DNA of 64,000 nt from Nemertoderma westbladi. Taxonomy: Eukaryota > Xenacoelomorpha > Nemertodermatida > Nemertodermatidae. How positions within the stretch are numbered: the first letter of the stretch is position 1; the number at the start of each line of letters is the position of its first letter. The notes under the pieces are model-generated. The model saw nothing but the letters and a program-made list of their open reading frames with translations, was not told where the DNA came from and did no database searches. Positions 1 to 10,604 of the stretch are shown in pieces. Where the stretch lies: the NCBI GenBank assembly GCA_032718475.1, contig JAUCBJ010002263.1, forward strand, positions 28,565-92,564, in the 5' to 3' direction. Position numbers and translations under genes: made by a program.

Positions 1-649
1 GGGCGCTGCATGGCAAGTGGAGCATTTCGAAGGGCGAAGGGGTGTGCGGTCCAAGTTAAAGTGGGCGCTAGCGTGTTGTGGACATCTTTTCCCTGCGTTG
101 CTGACGGCCTAACGGTCTAGGCGGTCATCTTCCCGATGTTTGGCTGTCCCAAAGTTGGACCAAAGAAAAACATGTTCAGGAGTTTACAAATATATTTACA
201 GTTTACGAAGTTAATTGTGATTGTACAAGTAGTGATAACCGAAGGCAAACCAGCCCTTTATATACTAAATCTGGGACATAGAATTCGCTAGAACCTCCTA
301 GAGTATTCGATGGCCTCACATTGGAGCAATAAGATATTCCATGCCTTATGATTGGCCTAACTCATCGTTCGATACGTTGTACGCACCTCATTGGCTTACC
401 AATTTGTACCAAATGAAAATAAATGGCCCCAAAATACAAATTTCCCGACCAAGATTCGAACTCGTAACCTATGTAATGCAACCAACGCCTTAACCATCTG
501 ACCACTACGCCACGAGAGTAACTAGGGGTTTTATGTATACAAATATGAATAGGCATATTACATTACTGTAACTTAATCAACGTGCGTCGGATTTTCGAAA
601 GTTTTTACGTTATACTACAAATGCTATTCTATATTGAAATAATTCATCA
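1..649 (-). repeat. BEL1 3' LTR, partial
   Basis: This is the 5' part (U3 side) of the minus-strand LTR. It matches 22893-23544 with about four substitutions by eye, which points to a recent insertion. The LTR starts at 649 with TGATGAAT, directly after the polypurine-like tract at 650-666, and runs left out of the window. The short open frame at 362-556 is only the translation of a tRNA-like segment and is not a gene. Confidence 0.9.
443..516 (-). other. tRNA-like segment in BEL1 3' LTR
   Basis: On the minus strand an A-box-like stretch (TGGCGTAGTGG, complement of 502-512) is followed about 40 bases later by a B-box-like stretch (GAGTTCGAATC, complement of 453-463). This is the spacing of a tRNA or tRNA-derived SINE head. 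A full cloverleaf was not verified. It lies inside the LTR and recurs in the other LTR copy. Confidence 0.6.
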
Positions 650-1370
650 CCGCTCCATGAAAACAGTAAGTAAGACTGTTTTCACCAATCGAAATACAAA
701 ACTATTTACAAATACTTCTAAGTCTACTGGTAGGGCCTAAAATATAAAACAATCACTATCTAATTATTGCATACTTAACATTACAGGTACAGCGTAAATA
801 CAATCCATCATACATACAAAATACAAATTTACAAATCAACTTTAGTGCATAAAATACAAAAAAAAGGCTTTCGGTTATCAAGATAAACAAAATAAACAAA
901 TCAGAACAAAATAAATCAAAACGAATCGAACAAATAATTGCAACTCTTTCAATAAATCTTTATATATTGTAAATATACATAATAAACTTCCACCAAATTA
1001 AATCAGTCCAAATATAAAATAAACATAAGGCGCTAAAATCCTTTAAATAAGTCTTAAAGTGTCCTCCTGACGATCTAAATAGTTCGTCCTGCTGGTCTGG
1101 ATGTCTTCTCCTGAGCACTAATTGCTAACGGTAGGCTCGCAAGCCTTCCTTCTCTATCTCGCTCCTCCAAATCAACGTCCGATATAAATACCAAAATATA
1201 ATATCCAAACATAAAATATCCAATATAAATATCCAAATATAAAATATCCAATATAAACATCCAAATAAAATATCCAAATATAAAATATCCAATATAAACA
1301 TCCAAATAAAATATCTGAATATAAATATCCAAATCGGTAGGCTCGCAAGCCTTCCTTTCTTCTCGCTTTC
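650..1370 (-). other. BEL1 3' untranslated region with AT-rich short repeats
   Basis: This is the non-coding stretch between the last BEL1 ORF and its 3' LTR. At 1180-1335 it contains many tandem copies of a 14-20 bp AT-rich unit (ATCCAAATATAAAAT-like), bracketed by two copies of the 20 bp palindromic motif. The corresponding part of BEL2 (37587-38391) has similar AT-rich repeats plus three motif copies. The tract next to the LTR, the complement of 650-666, is identical in BEL2 at 38375-38391 and is probably the polypurine primer region. Confidence 0.7.
1130..1355 (-). repeat. 20 bp palindromic motif, two copies in BEL1 3' UTR
   Basis: Copies lie at 1130-1149 and 1336-1355, each reading GGAAGGCTTGCGAGCCTACC on the minus strand. 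They flank the AT-rich repeat block in non-coding DNA. Confidence 0.85.
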
Positions 1371-2873
1371 CTATTCCTTGGCTGATCGGGCTCGTCCACA
1401 TCCTCTAGTGCGACTGGGTGGTGGTCGAGATCGAACTGGACTCGGACTTCGGTGTCGAGTTATTGGTGGTTCCAAAACGCTAGGAAAGGGGACGACGGGA
1501 GTCTCACACATCCGTCGTGCGCTCAGTCCTCTAAATCCTCGTCCGATTCCAACTGTCGGCTTAACATCGGATCGAGTTTCTACAACGCTGGGAGGAAGTC
1601 GAAAGGGTAGGACCATTCCGTCCGTTGACACCTCGCTCTCTGACGTCGTTTGAATCCTAATGGGTTCCGGCAAAGCGTATCCTGTCCCTCCGCGTGGTTC
1701 TCTAGCGAGGGAAACCGTGCCCCGAGTCATCCGGATTTGCGACTTCGATGTCGTCCTCTCGGCGACATTTACTACTTTCTTTATCTCTTGTCCGGCCTTT
1801 TGGGCTCTGAGTATACGAAGTTGCGGATCATCCTGTGGGTGACGTGTCTTTTCAGCTAACGGCGTGGCCTTGAAGCCAGTCTCACGCAAAACGTCGGTCT
1901 CGTCTAGAATGCACGAGGTTACGCGTTTGTGATAAAATGCGCTCCTGTATGCCCAAGCTATCGAATGCCAAGCTCCTCGATTCCGCTGTTCAACTCGCAA
2001 TTTGTCGAATTCCCCGGCGGTAATCTTGTTCACCACAGTTTGAAAGTTCCAAGTATTCTTGTTGTCGGGGTGTACCTGTAGAAAGTAGTCCCGCACAACT
2101 TTAAATCCGCTATCCAGTGGCAATATATCCAGCACCTCCAGAAGTTCGTCGTACTGAGGCATAGCCGACACGTATCCTTCCTTCGACATTATGAGAGGGT
2201 TTACGGCCCAAAATCCCAAGTGGGCTCTCATAGGAAAACGGCGTCGCTGCGTTGATACATGCTCGTCTGCTAGATTCTCCCAATGGTCGAATAGCTGTCG
2301 AACGATTTTAACTGACATATGCTCATAGGGAACGTCCCTATGTTGACATTCGGACGCCCTATGGCCTTTAATATTACAATATGTGCACTGCGCCACGAAA
2401 CGCCAGCAAGTGTAGAAAGTGTGCGAACGCTGATCCCCGCACCAGTTGCATACCAAGTCCGGTAGAGATATGTGTTTCGCTCCGCATTTCTTTGCGTGGT
2501 GGCCAGTTGCCCCGCATCTGCCACAAATAGTGTTGGCAGGGTACCAAACTCGCTCATAGATAAGATCTCCGATGGGGCGAGCGCTACCGTCTACGTGATA
2601 ATTCTCATCATCCGGGTCAGTCGGTATGTTCGTCTCTGTGGGTTGTACACAAACCATGACATCGCTTTTCTCCAACTCGCGTATCTCAGTTCGCGTCTTC
2701 CTCGGAAGATTCTCCTCTATTTCGATGAGTTGCCGCAACGGTTCGTCTATTAGCGCCAACTCGGTCAGATCCACATCGTCGTGATGGGCGGTAGGCTCGC
2801 GAGCCTTCCAGGATCCTTCCGGGCGTTCGAATTCCGCGTGGCGTTCCCCGTCGTAGGGTACTAACGTTAACAT
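1371..2873 (-). CDS. BEL1 ORF3b: zinc-knuckle protein downstream of pol
   Basis: This 500-residue open frame lies after pol, where some LTR elements carry env. It has three retroviral-type zinc knuckles: C117-C120-H125-C130, C142-C145-H151-C156 and C163-C166-H171-C176. The C-terminal 80 residues are rich in Arg, Pro and Ser. No signal peptide or membrane segment is seen, so it is not a typical envelope protein; nucleic-acid binding is inferred. A homologue of similar length lies in BEL2 at 36150-37586, with conserved stretches such as SARPIGDLIYERVWYPANT, so the gene is under family-level conservation. Near residue 20 the 20 bp motif is read as WKAREPT. The start is the first Met and may be too far upstream. 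Confidence 0.75.
   Translation of the reverse strand: MLTLVPYDGERHAEFERPEGSWKAREPTAHHDDVDLTELALIDEPLRQLIEIEENLPRKTRTEIRELEKSDVMVCVQPTETNIPTDPDDENYHVDGSARPIGDLIYERVWYPANTICGRCGATGHHAKKCGAKHISLPDLVCNWCGDQRSHTFYTCWRFVAQCTYCNIKGHRASECQHRDVPYEHMSVKIVRQLFDHWENLADEHVSTQRRRFPMRAHLGFWAVNPLIMSKEGYVSAMPQYDELLEVLDILPLDSGFKVVRDYFLQVHPDNKNTWNFQTVVNKITAGEFDKLRVEQRNRGAWHSIAWAYRSAFYHKRVTSCILDETDVLRETGFKATPLAEKTRHPQDDPQLRILRAQKAGQEIKKVVNVAERTTSKSQIRMTRGTVSLAREPRGGTGYALPEPIRIQTTSESEVSTDGMVLPFRLPPSVVETRSDVKPTVGIGRGFRGLSARRMCETPVVPFPSVLEPPITRHRSPSPVRSRPPPSRTRGCGRARSAKE
2790..2809 (-). repeat. 20 bp palindromic motif in ORF3b
   Basis: Reads GGAAGGCTCGCGAGCCTACC on the minus strand and is translated as KAREPT. The BEL2 counterpart around 36169 is only a degenerate match. 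Confidence 0.8.
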
Positions 2874-2990
2874 CGACGGTCTGTCGACTAGGCTTCCCGC
2901 GTGAGTGAGATAGACGTCCCTGAAAACGCAAAGTCCCGCTCGCGTGAAAACTTCGCAGTGCGCATCGGTGTTATAAAAGGGTTGGAGAAA

Positions 2991-4484
2991 TCATCGGAAT
3001 ACATCCGTATGCATCCTTCCTCCGTCGTAAAAGGTATGTCCTTCACCGAGACATAACGGATGTCGCTTCAGAGTCCTAGACACAACATCGGCGATGAAGC
3101 AGACGTTGACCGAAGATTCTATCGCCAAGTAATATTGTAAGATTATTCGCGGAGGTGAAGTAATCGCCCAGTACACGCAACCTCGCCACTTTAGCTGTGA
3201 CTCGAACTCGTTTACGTCGGGAGTGTCTCCCTCTCCGTATACGTCCGTGTATTTGCTCCTCTTACTCTCCTTATAATCCCAACTGAACATTAGATATGAG
3301 ATATAACCCGTCCCAGTTTTTAGCGTGTTATACTCCCTAAAGTATCCTTGCTCGATAGCCCAAAGCAACAATGGTCTAGTATCCACGTATGGCGTAGGCA
3401 ATCGGTCCTCTTCCGTGGGCATCCCTGCAAAGTCGCTAATAAGGTCATCCTGTACACTGGATCCGATCTTGACGATGCTTTTGTCTAACACAACGTCTCG
3501 CATGGCCTTTGGCAACATCCTAGCTTCTATGCTACAAGCCAGGTCCATGGATTTAACTATCCGTTTTATCATCGCGTGTCTTTGCGTCGTTCCTTCCGGC
3601 ATAGGCATCTTTCTATCGCTTCTTTGTCGGCTGAAGACATGTAACACGCCATCTGGTGCTCTAATCTGTATAGTCTTTGAAGTGAGGCTTTGCTGGTGGC
3701 TTCCTCCTTCATTATCGTAAAACATGTAACCATTCTCCTTCAGAGATCGGCTAGTCACGTCCCAATCGTCGAGTAAATCGTCGGTAGGGTTCCAAATTCT
3801 CCCAATCGACTTTTCATCATCGAAACTAATAGGTTTTCTGGTCCAATTGGTCGCGATGTCGGTGTCGGTCTCGAATGTTCCAACTCCGATCCATAATCGA
3901 ATCGTTCTCGTCAGATATCCTCGCAAGATACAAGGTGCGATATCCGTCCCTGCGCGATCCACTTCCTTAAAATCCGTAATATGTGGAGGCACATTGCGTA
4001 CGATTTTCTGAACTATTGTTCTACGCAACTCGGCTGACTCTAACACATCACCATAGGTAACCGATGGGAGGAAATCCAGGTTCGAAATGATCTCCGGGTG
4101 TTCAACTATAGGGATCTCGTAAGTTGTCTCCTTCCGGGTCGGTATACTAATAGGAAAACTAGTTGGTCTCGCAACCGGTACTATCGTTCCAGCAGAATGG
4201 GGTTGAGGTTCTCGCGTCATCTCGACATGAGGTATCTGTAGTCTCTGCGACAAACGCTGAGCAAAGGTGATACTATCGAAGAGCTCGGGTGTCATCTCCT
4301 TAGGTTCGGTTTGATCGTGGGATATCCAATAGAATGGTAGGCTCGCGAGCCTTCCGCCGAACTCCTCGATCTCGCCTTTCTCGTACGCCTTGTACGCCCT
4401 GTAGAGGCTCAAAGCTTCCCGTTTCTCTTGCGTCGACTTATTAGATTCGTCCACTACCATGCTGTAGACGTCTGGTTCGACTAA
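2991..4484 (-). CDS. BEL1 ORF3a, C-terminal part, function unknown
   Basis: About 498 residues of an open frame that lies between the 1.2 kb insertion and ORF3b. The frame formally opens at 4784, but the first 95 or so residues belong to the inserted element. I do not recognise a family. The protein is soluble-looking and mixed in charge, with no membrane segment, zinc finger or obvious catalytic motif. It carries one GRLASLP copy of the 20 bp motif. The N-terminal part of the same gene is at 5697-6300, beyond the insertion. BEL2 lacks this whole stretch. It may be a structural or accessory protein; no function is claimed. Confidence 0.55.
   Translation of the reverse strand, partial: LVEPDVYSMVVDESNKSTQEKREALSLYRAYKAYEKGEIEEFGGRLASLPFYWISHDQTEPKEMTPELFDSITFAQRLSQRLQIPHVEMTREPQPHSAGTIVPVARPTSFPISIPTRKETTYEIPIVEHPEIISNLDFLPSVTYGDVLESAELRRTIVQKIVRNVPPHITDFKEVDRAGTDIAPCILRGYLTRTIRLWIGVGTFETDTDIATNWTRKPISFDDEKSIGRIWNPTDDLLDDWDVTSRSLKENGYMFYDNEGGSHQQSLTSKTIQIRAPDGVLHVFSRQRSDRKMPMPEGTTQRHAMIKRIVKSMDLACSIEARMLPKAMRDVVLDKSIVKIGSSVQDDLISDFAGMPTEEDRLPTPYVDTRPLLLWAIEQGYFREYNTLKTGTGYISYLMFSWDYKESKRSKYTDVYGEGDTPDVNEFESQLKWRGCVYWAITSPPRIILQYYLAIESSVNVCFIADVVSRTLKRHPLCLGEGHTFYDGGRMHTDVFR
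4336..4355 (-). repeat. 20 bp palindromic motif in ORF3a
   Basis: Reads GGAAGGCTCGCGAGCCTACC on the minus strand and is translated as GRLASLP. This gene is deleted from BEL2. Confidence 0.8.
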
Positions 4485-5696
4485 TTTAGGTTCGTTAATA
4501 TGCTTTCGTCCTTCTGGGCTCCTCCCGGAGGCGCACCCACGAGGCGGACGTGTTTCCACCACCCCTGGGGCCAGTCTGACTGATGTTATTATCAGACCGG
4601 GCCGGAGGGTGGCCCGATGCTTCCCGGGTTCTGTTTTCGGTCCCCTGATCACACCGGCACAGCTCGTCGAACGTGTAGCCAGATGGATGGCTACTGTCAA
4701 CTTACTGTGGCCTGACTGTACATTGAGCCAACTCAAAGTATAACAAAGAGTCAACCGGCAGGTGGACCAGTCGATAGCGATCAAGCACCAAGGTCACCCC
4801 TGGGCCTAACCGACAGTCTTGTCCCAAGCGGGCTTGCGCTACCCAACATTGGAATTTTGACACGTTTTCACCTGCCTCGCCGGCAGTATTGAGGGGAAAT
4901 AAGTTCCGCAAACAATACTGACTAGCTCGAAAGCTAGGAACAAGTAACCACTTACCAGTCACTGTACACGTGTACTCAACAGATGTTCACAAATCAAGTA
5001 CACAAAAGGTAAACACAAAATCGAACACATACCATGCACACACAGAGACAAAATCGGTAAAGACAAAATCGAGGTCAAAGTTAGAGGGGACAAAATTGTA
5101 TCGACTGAAAGCCAAAAAAAAAGTCGAGAGTACTTTATTTTACCGTCAGGGTAAAATAACTTGTGTGTACAAAGCATGCTGGGGTGCAGTAGAGATATGG
5201 TCCTACTAATACCAGCGGCGTCTGGACCAACTGGCAAGGGTTCCCACACTCACTCGCACTGGCCATACATACAATCACGTGTACTCACGTACCCACAGCA
5301 ACAGAAAGCTCAAAGACCCAAACAAATTCCAAAGACCAATCAGCTGAACATGGAGACAATAACATATAGTATCAAAAAAACGGAACAGCTGATGGCCAAA
5401 GGAACCCATCCAAGCCCCAAGCAAACTGCCACCGATTGCCCACATACAAAACATAGTTCACGCCACATGAGCCACAAATCACGCCATGCCACCACCCCTA
5501 CTGTGTACAGGACTGGCAGTACAGCAACAGGCCGACTAGACGGTACCACGGCACCATGTCGATTCATGGTTCGCTAGACACGAGGGCCTTAAGTATCTCC
5601 CTTGCACTTACGCGGTACTTTAACGTGCCCCCAGACCCTCACGAGTCCGCCGCCGCCTGTTGATCGCACCCCTATAGGGACCTCACCTCTTTAGGT
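4485..5696. mobile_element. 1.2 kb unclassified insertion in ORF3a with 7 bp target duplication
   Basis: The 7-mer TTTAGGT occurs at 4485-4491 and again at 5690-5696, bracketing 1198 bp whose composition differs from the flanks. The ORF3a frame is in register on the two sides of the duplication, which supports a clean insertion. No terminal inverted repeats and no long ORF with a known domain are seen. The minus-strand 5' end is G-rich, and near the minus-strand 3' end a hairpin lies at about 4571-4600 (stem CCAGTCTGA/TCAGACCGG). These features suit a non-autonomous retroposon better than a DNA transposon, but the class is open. Confidence 0.65.
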
Positions 5697-6300
5697 ACGA
5701 TCTCACCCGCATTCGGTCCACTCATTTTAAACGAATGATACGGATTTGTCAAAGGGTATCCGCCTTCTTGGTAACGTAGACTTTGGTGGTATGAGCATCG
5801 CGCTAATATCGGCTCGGGGTTCTCCGAGTTCAACCGCATAGGAATCGCGTTGTCTTGCTCACGCATACACGCTCCACATTTATAAAACAGTTTGTATATG
5901 GAGAACGCGTCCTTGGTCTCTGGATCCGCTCCTCGAGCGCGTCTATAAAGATGCATTCCTTCAAATTCGTCTCTGGCTGCAGGTAAGGGTTCATTTACCG
6001 TCAAGTATTGCAGCATATGATATAATCGGCGTATTTCGGTGTCTGGATCCTCGCAAATGTCGCTAGCGTCGCATAACGCGTCGTAAGGATATAACGCATT
6101 GAACTCCGCACGTAATTCCTCCGTTCTTTTGTTATATGCGTCCAATCGTTGTCGTGTAACATTCGGGTCCGCCTTGGATTTAGCGAGCTTGGCTGTACTC
6201 CTAGCCATACTCTCCACTCCAAACACACTAAAGTTTTTAGCTCCATAACGATTAAATGGCGCCTGGTGCTCTTGTTCCTTGACGTAACTCTTTATAAATC
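5697..6300 (-). pseudogene. BEL1 ORF3a, N-terminal part, frameshifted
   Basis: The open frame 6226-5672 reads into the 1.2 kb insertion; the native part ends at the duplication near 5697. Upstream, 6226-6300 is homologous to the start of the short BEL2 frame at 35983 (matching stretches around F-G-A-K and S-T-A-K-L-A), but a frameshift near 6245 separates the apparent ATG from the body. The LINE insertion lies directly upstream, at 6327. No domain is recognised. It is the head of the same gene as 2991-4484. Confidence 0.55.
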
Positions 6301-6485
6301 TTCTCCGCCATCATATACGCATATATAACCCCACAATATTTATTACTATTAATGAATCAATCACAATTACAAACAATATTAACAAACAAACAATTGCACA
6401 GATACCCATCACCAAGATACAATGAAACTTTTAAAATTTATTTGTAAGGAGCCCAAAATTTTGAGAATTTTTAGTTTAAAACGCT

Positions 6486-7649
6486 CTAGACGCTAGGTAG
6501 CCCAGCACCGTCATCCAGCCCTAGGCCGCTCCTCCACTTCACCCTGGATCCCCGAAGGCAGTGGGTGGCGCCGCGGATGACCGCCAGCTGGATGCGGGTT
6601 CGAACCCAGCCCATGGTGACGCTGTAAGGACGCCCCCATGACCGATGCAGCCAGTCAGCCACCACGCGAAGCAGGTGATTTGCCTGAGGAGCGAGTACTC
6701 CGCAGCAGGACGCAACGAAAGGCGAAAAGTCACCTCTTCGAGCAGTAACTGCGTCCGCATAGAGCCGCCTCTTCTCGTCTTCGGCAGACACTAGTACTGA
6801 CATCGGGGCGCGACCCACGTAAGACTCGGCGTCAAGGTTTACAACCCGGATGTCTATCAACGCCTGAGTCTGTGGGTTTAGTGCGCCCCGGATGCCCACG
6901 TCACACCGAAGACCAGCTGCTCCCTCCTCCCCCTGCTGCTCCCGGACTATCGGCTCACGCACCACGTTACGCGGTCCAAATGCGAGCGCGGCGAGATCCC
7001 CGAAAACATCCCGCAGTTCGTTATGGCGTTGGATGACAAGGCCGCCTTTTTTACAATTTAAACCGTGGTTTAAATCAAAGGCGGCCCCACACCCATCGCA
7101 CCTGCTCGGAACTGCCGCCAAGGGGCGACCATAGCGGATCGCCAGGGCGTCCCGGAACTCCTGTGGCGACAAGTCTAGGTGGTGGTCGGCTAGCGGAACA
7201 GCAGAAATCCACCCACTCGAGCGGAAATCGGCGGCACACCGCACTGTCCGGCTGCGGCAGTCCGTTAACTCCTCTAGCGTGGATTCGAGGTCGACTTTCT
7301 CCCGCAACATCTGCTGTTCCCGACCCTCTTTCCGCGCTCGCTTCAGACAGTCCAGATGCTCCGAGTGTATGTATGAGCTCTTACCGAGTATGGCTGCCGC
7401 GAGGGAAGCGGTCCCCTTCTGTGAAACCGAGAAGGACTGGGCAGCCTCGGACACCGGATTTCGCAGCCCGAGCCCAGCGTTGCGGGGGGACAGACCGAAC
7501 AGTTTTCTCTCTTGGGAGGATACCTCACTTCCTAAGATTGCCGGAAGAAACCGTTCGGTTATCGCCTCCTCCAGCACCTCGTATTCCTCACTACAGTCCG
7601 GGGTTACCCGTTGTAGGTAGGCCCACTCCCGCTGGAGGGAGCAGGCCAT
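6486..7649 (-). pseudogene. LINE C-terminal part: CCHC zinc finger and restriction-like endonuclease
   Basis: 387 residues in a different frame from the RT piece, which it overlaps by 46 bp, so a frameshift lies near 7650. Around residues 195-215 is a finger of the form C-x2-C-x7-H-x4-C (CDGCGAAFDLNHGLNC). It is followed by a segment with a D and then a D-I-R-V motif about 14 residues later, as in the PD-(D/E)XK endonuclease of RLE-type LINEs. That enzyme nicks target DNA to prime reverse transcription. The terminus is rich in Trp and Arg. The catalytic assignment is by pattern only. Confidence 0.75.
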
Positions 7650-9190
7650 AGCCGCAAATGCGGCTTGGGGCTAGGCCTCTGCCATCTCAGCGCAAGACGA
7701 TCAACAGAGTCGACCCACCCTGCTACCTTAGCCTGGACATGGCCCCTCCTCTCTACAGCGCCGCCTATGTACCCGTTGAGGAATCGATGACCTGACACAA
7801 TATTTATCGATTGGCCCGCAAAGACTCTATGAGCCTCCTCGACAAACTCTGGGGCTACTACGAGGTAGCATTTCTTTGGCTCCGGGAAGTATCCGAGAGT
7901 TGGTCCGAAACGCTGTAGCTCGATGAACCATTCGAGAACCAGCTCCAGTCTACCTCCCGCCCCTGAGTCATCCTCATACCAGTTCTGAACCAGTTGAGTA
8001 TCCGGTGGTTTACGCAGGAGGTGAATGAAGGGGAGAATCCCTGAAGAATACTCAAGCATAGCGAGAGGATCTCCCTGCGTGGTGCCCTCCTCACTGAATA
8101 TCACCTCCTCGGTCCCGCGTATTGTTAGTATGCCATGCCCCCGGTAACTATTGAACAGAAACAGGGAGCATCGAGGCCACAGCCGACGCGCATTCCACAG
8201 CGCGGCTGTCCGGTTTAGAGAGTTAAACGCGTTTGACGCGTCTATGAGGAGAAACCCCCAGCCATCATCACTCCGTTGATCGAACAGATCTGCCATCGTG
8301 TGGACAGCGGCCTCCACCCCTGCTGATGTGCCGGCGGAGAGCTGTTCAGCGCCGCAGGTTGCCGTAATATCATCCCCCGTGGCTTCAGCCATTGAGCGAC
8401 CGAGAATGCGACGCAAGCATTCCCCGATCCCGATCGGCCGAACTCCTGGGCATTTATCCAGGGCAATCAACCGACACGACATAAGGGCACGTGCGGACTC
8501 CCACGGTATAACTGTGTTGGCGAAGGACCGGGCGATATCGGCGATGGCGTCATGAAGGCGTTCGCTGTGGGCGCTGTATCTGAGTAAATAGTCGCCCCAG
8601 CGAGTTGAGTCTGAGCCCGCCGGGCCGGCTCCCCCATGTAGTCGGCGAGCAGCAGACTCGACGTGGGAGGCCGTTATGTCAACATCGACACGGATTGGGA
8701 GTTCTTCATCTGGTTGAAGGAGAGATTCTGGGGGGGGGGGTTCGGAGGCGGGTGGATGCTTGGCTCTCAGGATATCGAGGACTTTGACATTTCCTCCTCC
8801 CATGTCGACTTCCTGGTTAGGGTCTAATAAACCGCCGCTCTCCCGACCGGTCACCCAGCGTACAGCGCTGCGTACCTTCCCTTCTAACATCAGACGAGTA
8901 AAAACTCGGATCGTGTGATCCTTGTCCTCGCCAGCCGGCTTGCTTCTCGCTCGCCGCCCTGAACTGAACTTGAGGGAGCAGCGCTCCGCCTCCTGTAGTA
9001 AGGCCTCCATATTCCCGGCCTTCCACATCTGTAATCTGCGGCTCAGAAGGCGCCGGATGTCCGCGGCCTTTGCAACTTTTGGGTCGCGGTGGAGGAGCAA
9101 TGCGTCCAAAAGTATGATCCTATCCGAACGCGCGTTGGCTATGTTGTGGCGCAGCCCAGACACGAAGGCCGTCGCTTCCTCCGCCAGCAT
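7604..9190 (-). pseudogene. LINE reverse transcriptase
   Basis: 528-residue minus-strand frame with non-LTR RT motifs in order: the region around RPIGIGECLRRI, motif A with D in FLLIDASNAFNSL, motif B EGTTQGDPLAM, and motif C reading W-Y-E-D-D. The usual motif C in this type of element is Y-A-D-D, so the Glu is unusual and may be a decay mutation. The first residues continue, in another frame, the protein ending at 9139, so a frameshift lies near 9180. A run of nine or more G at about 8731-8740 sits in the coding region and is a possible sequencing-error site. Confidence 0.85.
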
Positions 9191-10604
9191 CGCAACACGT
9201 CACGGCCCACTGCACCCCCTGGTAGTCTGTATTTGGAACCGCAGAGCTGAGTCGCCCGTCTCCACTGATGGAGCAGGCAGTCCGGCACGGCCCCCTTCCC
9301 TACCAGTGGGGCCCCATATGCCCTCGTCATTAGGTCATGAGGGTCGGTGTTCCTTCGGGGCTCCCCACCTGTGCTCCACTGGTTGCTGAACACAGTTCCG
9401 TCCGTAGCAACTTGCGGCTGTCTCACGGTTTGCAAACCAACAGGCGGACCCGTGGGTACAGACAAGCCAACAGACGGACATGTGGGGACAGACAATCTGA
9501 CAGGCGGACCCGTGGGGACAGACAAACCGACAGGCGGACCCGTGGGGACAGACAAACCGACCGCCGGACCCATGGGGACAGACAAACCAGCAGGCAGACC
9601 CGCGGGGACAGACAAACCGACAGGCGGGCCCGTGGGGACAGACAAACCGGCAGGAGGAGCTGAGGGAACAGACAAATCGACAGGCGGACCCATGGGGACA
9701 GACAACCCGCCAGGCGGACCAGTGGGGACAGGCAAACCGACAGGCGTACCCGTGGCGACAGACAGACCGACAGGTGGACCCGTGGGGACAGACGATCCAA
9801 CAGGCGGACCGGGTGGGACAGACCCGAACCCGTGGGGACAGACTGGCCGACAGGCGAACCCGTGGCAACAGACAAACCGACAGGCGGACCCGTGGGGATA
9901 GACAATGCGACGGGCGGACCCGTGGGGACAGACGAACCGACAGGTGAACCCGTGGGGACAGACAAGCCGACAGGCAGACCCGAGGGGACAGACAAACCGA
10001 CCGCCGGACCCGTGGGGACAGACAAAACAACAGGCGGACATGTGGGGAGGGACAAGCCGACAGACGGACCCGTGGGGACAGACAAACCGACCAGCGGACC
10101 CGTGGGAACAGACAAGCCGACAGGCGGACCCGTGGGGAGAGACAAACCGACAGGCGGACCCGTGGGGACATACAAACCGACGGGCGGACCGGTGGGGGTG
10201 GACAGACCGACGGGCGGACCCGTGGGGACAGACAAACCGACCACCGGGACCGACATACTGACACGGTATGGGGAACGGCGTGTCACCAACGTGTCGCTCA
10301 GCGAGTGAAAAGAACAATCGCTGTCGGACCGGTCCGACAATGTATCGTCATGGGAGTCGTCCCCCCTCCCCAACTCAGAAGGAAGCGGCTGGGAAAAGGA
10401 CGTAATCGCTGACGCCGGCCCGTCTCGTTGTCCATCAATGATCGGGGTGGGTTGAGGGGTTGTCGGCGAACCGACTCCGCCGTTCAGGCACCGTCTCCGC
10501 TTGCCGGGAATGCAGTCCCAGCATTCTCGGCCTGCCCTTACGCAGGGGCACCACGCACCGCGCTTGCAAGTGCCGTTAATACCGCATCCGCAGCATGAGG
10601 GCAT
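9139..10604 (-). pseudogene. LINE N-terminal part: cysteine-rich domain plus repeat domain
   Basis: The frame from 10604 begins MPSCCGCGINGTCKRG and has about eleven Cys in 40 residues (CXC-like spacing), a domain I associate with the N-terminus of some invertebrate LINEs. It runs into a decapeptide repeat (VGLSVPTGPP type). The 30 bp repeat has no stops in any frame, so the overlapping frame 10317-9139 is also open and carries the linker toward the RT. A frame change must therefore occur inside the repeat. The gene is a degenerate copy or contains sequencing slips. Confidence 0.65.
9436..10245 (-). repeat. 30 bp coding minisatellite, about 27 copies
   Basis: Tandem units of the type ACCCGTGGGGACAGACAAAC plus ten more bases, with scattered point changes and a few shortened units. 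Read on the minus strand they give a Pro/Gly/Ser decapeptide repeat. Because the unit is a multiple of three and stop-free, all six frames stay open over most of it, which explains several spurious plus-strand ORFs here. Confidence 0.95.

Noticed and set aside
362-556. 64-codon ORF and its twin at 23257-23451
   Set aside because: Both are translations of the tRNA-like segment in the BEL1 LTR copies. There is no codon signal or domain.
4702-5577. Several ORFs of 75-138 codons in the 1.2 kb insertion
   Set aside because: None shows a domain, and they overlap on both strands without a consistent codon pattern. Treated as chance within a non-autonomous insert.
1371-6300. Envelope gene at the 3' end of BEL1
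   Set aside because: No signal peptide, transmembrane span, furin-like site or fusion-like segment is visible. The proteins have zinc knuckles or no recognised domain.
9337-10308. Plus-strand ORFs with G-T-D-K-P-T-G-G-P-V repeats, resembling a repetitive secreted protein
   Set aside because: They are the reverse reading of the LINE minisatellite, which is stop-free in all frames. The minus strand carries the Cys-rich domain and the RT.
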